Part shown: in pieces, positions 55,946 to 64,000 of the stretch | Position numbering within the stretch: position 1 is the first letter of the stretch | Layout: every line of letters begins with the position of its first letter | Assembly (NCBI RefSeq): GCF_900113705.1 | Contig: NZ_FOQI01000005.1 | Span: 1-64,000, forward strand | Reading direction: 5' to 3' | DNA from: Collimonas sp. OK307 | GTDB lineage: Bacteria; Pseudomonadota; Gammaproteobacteria; Burkholderiales; Burkholderiaceae_D | Length of the DNA stretch: 64,000 nt | Notes under the pieces: model-generated | What the model saw: the letters and a program-made list of their open reading frames with translations, nothing else | Databases searched by the model: none | What the model was told of the DNA's origin: nothing | Program-made: the position numbers and the translations under genes

Positions 55946-57976
55946 ATGCTTTCCGGACTTGAACTGACAATCTTGTTGCTCGGCTCCGCCGTACTGGGGG
56001 TGGTGGCTTTTCGTAGCTTCCATTTGCCACCTATGCTGGGCTATCTGGTGGTGGGGATCCTGATCGGCCCGCATGCGCTGGGCTTTGCAGAAGACAATGC
56101 CACCACCCACGCGCTGGCCGAATTCGGTGTGGTGTTTTTGATGTTTTCGATCGGCCTCGAGTTTTCCCTGCCGAAATTGACGGCAATGCGGCATATCGTG
56201 TTCGGACTGGGCATGGCGCAGGTGCTGCTGACCATAGGCGCCACCATGCTGTTCGCCTGGATGATGGCGCTGATCCTGCCGCAATTTACCAATATCAGCT
56301 GGCAGGCGGCGTTCGCCCTGGGCGGCGCGCTAACCATGTCGTCCACCGCCATCGTTTCCAAACTGCTAACGGAAAGAATGGAGCTGGAAACCGAGCACGG
56401 ACGCCGCATCATCGGCATCCTGTTGTTTCAAGACTTGGCGCTGGTGCCGCTGCTGATTATCGTGCCGGCGCTCAGTGAGCATTCCGGCAACTTGCTGGCG
56501 ACGCTGGCCTGGGCTAGCGGCAAAGCGGTGCTGCTGCTGGCGCTGCTGCTGTTCTTCGGCCAGAAACTTATGCGGCGCTGGTTCCAGATCGTGGTGCGGC
56601 GTCGCTCGCAAGAATTGTTCATGCTGAATCTGTTGTTGATCACGCTGGCGTCCGCATGGATTACCGAACGCGCCGGCCTGTCGCTGGCCTTGGGCGCATT
56701 TATCGCAGGTATGCTGATTTCCGAAACCGAATACAAGCATCAAGTGGAAGAGGACATCAAATCGTTTCGCGATGTCTTGCTGGGTTTGTTTTTCATCACG
56801 GTCGGCATGTTGCTGAATATGCGTCTGGTGATCGAGCACTGGTGGCTGGTGTTGCTGTTGCTGATAGGCCCGGTGTTCCTGAAATTCGTCTTGATCGCCG
56901 CACTGGCAAAAATCTTCCGCTCATCCACCGGCGTCGCGCTGCGCACCGGATTGGCGCTGGCGCAGGCCGGGGAGTTCGGCTTCGTGCTGCTGAACCAGGC
57001 CGGCGGCCTGCAGCTGATCGATCCTTTGCTGGTCCAGCTGATCCTGGCGTCCATGGTGCTGTCGATGCTGGCGGCGCCGTTCATCCTGGCTAAATCCGAC
57101 GCGATTGTAATGAAACTGTCTTCCAGCGAATGGATGATGCAATCGCTGGCCTTGACCCAGATTGCGACGCGCACCATGGCCACCAAGAAGCATGTGATCA
57201 TTGCCGGTTTCGGCCGTAGCGGCCAGAGCCTGGCCAAGTTGTTGAAGGAAGAGGGTATCGATTACCACGCACTGGATCTCGATCCTGATCGCGTGCGCGA
57301 CGCCCGCGCTGCCGGCGCCCAGGTTTCCTATGGCGACGCCTCGCGCCGCGAAAGCCTGGTGGCAGCTGGCGTGCATCGCGCCGCCGCCCTGGTGATCACC
57401 TATGCCAGCACGCCTTCCGCCCTGAAAGTGCTGCATCACGTAAGTGAGCTGGCGCCAGCGCTGCCGGTGATCGTGCGCAGCTACGACGATACCGATCTCG
57501 ACAAGCTGCGTGCTGCCGGCGCCACCGAAGTGGTGCCGGAAGCCATGGAAGGCAGCCTGATGCTGGCCTCGCATGCGCTGGTCTTGCTGGGCGTGCCTTT
57601 GCGCCGCGTGGTGCACCGGGTGCAGGCTACGCGTGACGAACGCTATGCCACCTTGCGCGGATTTTTCCACGGCATCGACGATGCGCCGGATGCCGCCGAT
57701 CATTTGCAGGTGCGTTTGCACTCAGTGGCTTTGCCCTCTGGCGCGCGTGCCATCGGCCGTTCGCTGGCCTGGCTGGGCCTGCCGGAAATGGGCGCTGAGA
57801 TTACCGCTCTGCGGCGTGGCCGCAGCGATATTGCCGTCACATCGGAGGCAGTGTTGCAGGCAGGAGACATTGTTGTCCTGCGTGGCGCCGCGGACGCCAT
57901 CTCCCGCGCCGAAGGGCGTTTGCTGCAAGCATGGACTAGCGCGGGCATCAGTCAACATAGCGATGAAGATTTTTGA
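55946..57976 (+). CDS. KefB/YbaL-type cation:proton antiporter (CPA2) with RCK domain
   Basis: A 676-residue membrane antiporter. The first 385 or so residues hold about twelve helices (GYLVVGILIGPHALGF; SSTAIVSKLL). A cytosolic RCK/TrkA-N domain begins near residue 412 with a Rossmann motif (VIIAGFGRSGQSLAKLL), and a TrkA-C-like domain is near the end (AEITALRRGRSDIAVTSEAV). It probably exports K+ or Na+ in exchange for H+. I chose the ATG at 55946 (MLSGLELTI) over a TTG three codons upstream. Confidence 0.92.
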   Translation: MLSGLELTILLLGSAVLGVVAFRSFHLPPMLGYLVVGILIGPHALGFAEDNATTHALAEFGVVFLMFSIGLEFSLPKLTAMRHIVFGLGMAQVLLTIGATMLFAWMMALILPQFTNISWQAAFALGGALTMSSTAIVSKLLTERMELETEHGRRIIGILLFQDLALVPLLIIVPALSEHSGNLLATLAWASGKAVLLLALLLFFGQKLMRRWFQIVVRRRSQELFMLNLLLITLASAWITERAGLSLALGAFIAGMLISETEYKHQVEEDIKSFRDVLLGLFFITVGMLLNMRLVIEHWWLVLLLLIGPVFLKFVLIAALAKIFRSSTGVALRTGLALAQAGEFGFVLLNQAGGLQLIDPLLVQLILASMVLSMLAAPFILAKSDAIVMKLSSSEWMMQSLALTQIATRTMATKKHVIIAGFGRSGQSLAKLLKEEGIDYHALDLDPDRVRDARAAGAQVSYGDASRRESLVAAGVHRAAALVITYASTPSALKVLHHVSELAPALPVIVRSYDDTDLDKLRAAGATEVVPEAMEGSLMLASHALVLLGVPLRRVVHRVQATRDERYATLRGFFHGIDDAPDAADHLQVRLHSVALPSGARAIGRSLAWLGLPEMGAEITALRRGRSDIAVTSEAVLQAGDIVVLRGAADAISRAEGRLLQAWTSAGISQHSDEDF

Positions 57977-57993
57977 GAATAATACCCATTCTC
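57975..57993. promoter_or_regulatory. Fur-box-like palindrome
   Basis: GAGAATAATACCCATTCTC matches the 19-base Fur consensus GATAATGATAATCATTATC at 14 positions, with a perfect outer GAGAAT/ATTCTC pair. It overlaps the stop codon of the antiporter gene and lies 56 bases before the PepSY gene, the right place for iron repression of that gene. Confidence 0.6.
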
Positions 57994-58048
57994 ATTCAAT
58001 AGACATTTACAATACTCGCTTTATGTAAGATGCAAGCGAGTTTTGATT

Positions 58049-59212
58049 GTGAAAAAAGCAATACGTCATTGGTTGGTGAAATTGCACCGCTACAGCGGTT
58101 TGCTGCTATCCCTGTTCCTTGTCATGGCTGGCCTGACCGGTGCGGCGCTGGCGTTTAACGACGACATCGATGCCTGGCTTAATCCGCAGTTCTACCATCT
58201 CGCCTCGAGCGGCAGCAGGCAACCCATCGATGCCCTGGCGGCCCGGGTTGAACATGATTATCCACATGCGCGGCTGGCCTTTTTTGCCATGGAGCAGGAT
58301 GCCAACGCGCCGCTCCAGGCAAAACTGCGCTCACGCAAACCGAACGAAGAGCTGGCAGTGGATACGGTATTTATCGATCCGGTCACCGCTGCCGTAGTCG
58401 GCGAACGCAACACCAAAGCGGTCAGCCTTGCGCCGCAAAACCTGATGCCGTTTCTATTCCGCTTGCATCGCTATCTGTTACTGGACAAGCCCGGCGCCAT
58501 CATCTCCGGCAGCCTCGGTTTGTTGTGGGTAACGACGCTATTGATCGGCTTCGCATTGGCCTGGCCCAAGCATCGCAACGGTTGGGGCAAGGCGCTGTCG
58601 ATCAAACGCGGCGCCGGCGGTTTCCGCCTGATGTACGACTTGCATCGCACGGTAGGCCTGGTTGCCGGAATACTGCTGGTGATTACGGCCTTTACCGGCG
58701 CCGTGATGAATCTGCCGGACGTCGCCCGTCCATTGGTCTCCAGCCTGTCGGCGCTGACGCCGCCGCCCAAGGGTTCGAGTGCTGAAGGAAAGCCGCAAAT
58801 CAACTGGCAGCAAGCGCTGGCAGCGGCGCAGGCAACCATGCCGCTTGCTACTCCGGCGCGTATCGTACGTATTGCGCATGACGAGAAACACGGCCTCTAT
58901 CAAGTCCGTTTGCGCAAGCCGGATGACATCCAGGACGGCGGTAGTGTACGGGTATTTGTCGACGCTGCAGACGGCCATGTGCTGCGCTCGCTGGATCCGT
59001 TAAAAGGTTCTGCCGGCGATACCTTCATAGGCGTGCAGTATGGCTTGCATACCGGTCAGATACTGGGTTTGCCGGGCAAGATACTAGTCGCGTTCCTGGG
59101 TTTGTTGCCACTCTTGTTCATGATTACCGGGATTGCCATCTGGCTGCAAAAGCGGAAATCGGAAACCCTGGCGCGCACGCGTCGTTTGCAGCGGGCCTCA
59201 ATGGCTCAGTAG
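58049..59212 (+). CDS. PepSY-associated membrane protein (PiuB/iron-uptake associated type)
   Basis: A 387-residue protein with four membrane helices (LHRYSGLLLSLFLVMAGLTG; ISGSLGLLWVTTLLIGFALA; YDLHRTVGLVAGILLVITAF; ILVAFLGLLPLLFMITGIAI) and PepSY-like periplasmic segments between them. Such proteins are often beside TonB siderophore receptors and are thought to help ferric-siderophore reduction. The Fur-box-like site upstream supports an iron link. It starts with GTG at 58049; the ribosome-binding site is weak. Its last 15 bases overlap the convergent dioxygenase gene. Confidence 0.88.
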   Translation: MKKAIRHWLVKLHRYSGLLLSLFLVMAGLTGAALAFNDDIDAWLNPQFYHLASSGSRQPIDALAARVEHDYPHARLAFFAMEQDANAPLQAKLRSRKPNEELAVDTVFIDPVTAAVVGERNTKAVSLAPQNLMPFLFRLHRYLLLDKPGAIISGSLGLLWVTTLLIGFALAWPKHRNGWGKALSIKRGAGGFRLMYDLHRTVGLVAGILLVITAFTGAVMNLPDVARPLVSSLSALTPPPKGSSAEGKPQINWQQALAAAQATMPLATPARIVRIAHDEKHGLYQVRLRKPDDIQDGGSVRVFVDAADGHVLRSLDPLKGSAGDTFIGVQYGLHTGQILGLPGKILVAFLGLLPLLFMITGIAIWLQKRKSETLARTRRLQRASMAQ

Positions 59213-59977
59213 AATATCTTCCGAGGCGGCTGAGCGGCTGCCTGGCACCGGCCGGTTGCTTTGCCCGTGATAAGCAAATACCACCGACTCCTTGACCGCT
59301 TCGGTATTATTCCTGCCGGCTGCGTGGAACAATCCGCTATGGAAAAAGACCACGTCGCCTTGCTGCAGCTCTACCGCTTTCCCTTGTGCAAACAACGCCT
59401 GGTTTTCGGCGAGTTCCGGGCGCAGGAAATCCAGCTGGTCCATTTGTCCGGGTTTGATATCGAAGCGGTGCGAGCCTGGAATAAAGCGCAGGCCGCCATT
59501 GTTCTGGTTCTCGCTATCGAGCGCCAGCCAGACCGAGATCAGCTCGTTGCGCGGGAACGACCAGTAGCGGATATCGCGATGCCAGCCGGTCGCGGTGCCG
59601 AAATGCGGGTGCTTGGTCATCACGCAATTGTGATGGGATAAAGTCAGGCATACCGGCTCGCGCAGCAACAGTTCCAGCATCGCTACCAGCTGCGGATTGC
59701 GCGCCCAGGCGCGATAGCTATCATGTCGCTGATAGGCATTGCGCAGGCGCCGTGCAGTGCGGCCGCCGACGCTATCGAGTGATTTCGGCGCGCCGGCATA
59801 GCCGACTTCGGATTCGTATTCCAGCGGCGCCACAGCCTGTGCCAGATGATCGTTGGCAGTGGCGATCATCAGCGCGCAATCCGCCACCGGCACCATGCGC
59901 GGCAAGATCAGGTAACCGTCTGTTTCGAAAGCGGCGATTTGCGCTGCAGACAGCGCCGGAGTGGTGTTGGTAGACAT
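59198..59977 (-). CDS. PhyH-family Fe(II)/2-oxoglutarate dioxygenase
   Basis: A 259-residue phytanoyl-CoA dioxygenase-like protein. The iron ligands are visible as His133 and Asp135 (GWHRDIRYW) and His218 (GLFHAAGRNN); GGLRFIPGSHR is the typical strand. The substrate cannot be told. Relatives hydroxylate lipids, ectoine or secondary metabolites, and no pathway genes are adjacent. It is convergent with the PepSY gene and overlaps it by 15 bases. Confidence 0.87.
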   Translation of the reverse strand: MSTNTTPALSAAQIAAFETDGYLILPRMVPVADCALMIATANDHLAQAVAPLEYESEVGYAGAPKSLDSVGGRTARRLRNAYQRHDSYRAWARNPQLVAMLELLLREPVCLTLSHHNCVMTKHPHFGTATGWHRDIRYWSFPRNELISVWLALDSENQNNGGLRFIPGSHRFDIKPGQMDQLDFLRPELAENQALFAQGKAVELQQGDVVFFHSGLFHAAGRNNTEAVKESVVFAYHGQSNRPVPGSRSAASEDILLSH

Positions 59978-60080
59978 GGTTATCTCGTCGTATCTTTTAT
60001 TATTTTATTGCATTCCATTGACGAAGCCCCGGGCCCAAGCGCCGTTGCGCCGAGGCCGGGTGGCCGCCGCGGCAAAATGG

Positions 60081-62936
<2,856 letters not shown>

Positions 62937-63260
62937 TTACAGCTTTCAGCGTAAGTTTAAGGCCGTGTTGGCTTGTAGGAAATGCAATTTTCACGCGTGA
63001 AAGGCTTGCGGCTGCCATAGGCGGAAATATCCAGCCGGTGCTGCAAGTGCCATATCAAACGGATCAACCTAGCACTATATCAGGGTCGGGATTTTAGAGT
63101 TTGGTCCGGCTATCTCTTGTGAAGACGGTCGCGCGAAACGGTCGCGTGAACACGGTGCGCTGGCGGAGTGAAGGGATGGCAGGAGTACGTATGAACCTGG
63201 AGCGCATGAATCCCAGCCTGATCCAATGGCAACATCAGATCAGGCGGGCGCAACTACACT
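62937..63260. other. Intergenic region upstream of uvrA
   Basis: 324 bases between the uvrA start and the end of the YXWGXW gene. It should hold the uvrA promoter. I saw no convincing coding frame, repeat or terminator. The frame that is open here on the + strand is the mirror of the downstream gene. Confidence 0.5.
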
Positions 63261-63683
63261 TTAGCAATTGCCCTTTTTGGCTTGCCCCGGTGGACAATGA
63301 TAACGGCCTCCGTCATCGTCACGCCTGTCATCACGACGCTCGTCGCGATAGTGCTCATGGTGGCGGTCGTCGCCCTGACGCCAGCCGCCACGACGCAGCT
63401 CCCATCCGTTACTCCCTTGACGCCATTCCGGCCGGTCGTACAGATACCCGCTACGCGCTCTTTCCCAATGTCCGCCAGCCCAGACATGGCGGCGGCCGTC
63501 CCAATTCCAGTATCCCGGAGCCCAGATGTAGCCAACCCGCGGCGGCGGCAAAACCTCGTATCGCGGCGGTGGCGGCGGTGTGCCGATCGTGATGTTTACA
63601 CCTATTTGCGCCATAGCCTGGGTCGGCATAAAGGCGGTAGCGCTGACTGCTATAAGCGCGGCGGCGCAGAGTATGCGTTTCAT
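63261..63683 (-). CDS. YXWGXW-repeat exported protein
   Basis: A 140-residue exported protein with a signal peptide (MKRILCAAALIAVSATAFMP, cleavage near residue 25, AMA-QI). The mature part has a poly-Pro segment, then aromatic/Gly repeats of the YXWGXW type (GYIWAPGYWNWDGRRHVWAG; GHWERARSGYLYDRPEW), and ends in a highly charged Arg/Asp/His stretch with two cysteines (YHCPPGQAKKGNC). GGGAG precedes the ATG well. The function is unknown. The family is common in Burkholderiales and is probably an envelope or surface protein. Confidence 0.85.
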   Translation of the reverse strand: MKRILCAAALIAVSATAFMPTQAMAQIGVNITIGTPPPPPRYEVLPPPRVGYIWAPGYWNWDGRRHVWAGGHWERARSGYLYDRPEWRQGSNGWELRRGGWRQGDDRHHEHYRDERRDDRRDDDGGRYHCPPGQAKKGNC

Positions 63684-64000
63684 ATTTATCTCCCACAGTT
63701 ATTTGATGCTGCAAACTATATCTTTTTTTATTTCGAAAACGAATAATGATGCAATAAATTACATCTAATTTGAAAGGGAGCGCGCCTGATATCCGTTGGA
63801 TAACAAACTGCAATCGCACTCAAATGCATCAGGGTATTTCGCCTTAATATTCAGCAAGTTTTGGGTATGTCCAATACCCGTGCGGGTTACAGCCATTTCA
63901 TTCCCTGATACTATGACGGGTTTCGGTCTGCACCGTCGTACAGCCTCAACGTTCCCATCCGGTAATGCCCAATATGAATAATTCGTCCTCCTCTCTCGAT
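63684..64000. other. AT-rich divergent intergenic region
   Basis: 317 bases. The part nearest the YXWGXW gene is AT-rich and has a TATAGT element on the - strand without a clear -35. A small stem (GGGTAT with ATACCC, about 63865-63881) lies further on. Apart from the possible start at 63965, I see no gene. Confidence 0.45.
63965..64000 (+). CDS. Possible start of a gene that runs off the window
   Basis: From the ATG at 63965 the frame reads MPNMNNSSSSLD to the last base with no stop; a second ATG is at 63974. The ribosome-binding site is weak (CGGT). In related genomes a transporter gene is often divergent from this side of uvrA, but twelve codons cannot identify a product. Confidence 0.25.
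   Translation, partial: MPNMNNSSSSLD

Noticed and set aside
62937-63100. LexA (SOS) box upstream of uvrA
   Set aside because: The best candidate, around CTGATATAGTGCTAG on the - strand, lacks the CTGT-N8-ACAG pattern.
63101-63592. A + strand gene opposite the YXWGXW protein
   Set aside because: Its translation shows no family features, whereas the - strand frame has a clean signal peptide, a ribosome-binding site and known repeats.

Overview
The window reads as one continuous chromosomal segment of a betaproteobacterium in the order Burkholderiales, most likely Oxalobacteraceae (Collimonas/Herminiimonas/Janthinobacterium-like). This rests on the gene order, on protein sequences that look betaproteobacterial (long basic S3 tail, magnesium-type HemB, cytochrome c maturation by ResB/CcsA), and on the moderately GC-rich codon use. 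I saw no tRNA or rRNA gene, insertion sequence, prophage or CRISPR array.

Layout. (1) 1-15.3 kb, + strand: the end of tuf, then the S10, spc and alpha ribosomal-protein clusters from rpsJ to rplQ, with secY, infA, rpmJ and rpoA. The order is standard, but strong RNA hairpins and terminator-like structures break it up, and there is an apparent private promoter before rplC. (2) 15.4-31.9 kb: envelope redox and housekeeping genes: cutA-dsbD, a 1-Cys peroxiredoxin, a CorA-like transporter and a fatty acid hydroxylase-family protein, hemB, engB, a cytochrome c4, resB-ccsA, a HAD phosphatase, msrP-msrQ, an outer-membrane barrel and lysA-lptM. DsbD, ResB/CcsA and the c-type cytochrome form a coherent periplasmic thiol/heme-delivery set, and MsrPQ repairs oxidised periplasmic methionines. 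(3) 32.2-38.2 kb: cyaY, then an accessory block with a MORN-like secreted protein ending in a Pro/Ala/Thr-rich tandem-repeat tail, an unknown four-cysteine exported protein, and three tandem paralogues of the uncharacterised DUF2827 family with glycosyltransferase-like features. (4) 38.3-50.0 kb: mrcA (PBP1A) divergent from pilMNOPQ, an in-frame aroK-aroB fusion, a dgt-like dNTPase and a DUF4197 protein. (5) 50.1-55.8 kb, - strand: kdsD-kdsC-lptC-lptA-lptB-rpoN-hpf, joining Kdo synthesis, LPS export, sigma-54 and ribosome hibernation. (6) 55.9-64.0 kb: a KefB-like antiporter, a PepSY membrane protein behind a Fur-box-like palindrome, a PhyH-type dioxygenase, uvrA, a YXWGXW-repeat protein and the possible first codons of a gene that runs off the window.

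The most unusual points are the DUF2827 triplet with its neighbouring low-complexity exported protein (a candidate surface glycosylation locus), the fused AroKB polypeptide, the hairpin-punctuated ribosomal operons, and a possible + strand small RNA between hemB and engB. Coordinates come from reading the sequence. Family assignments come from recognised motifs, because no database search was possible.
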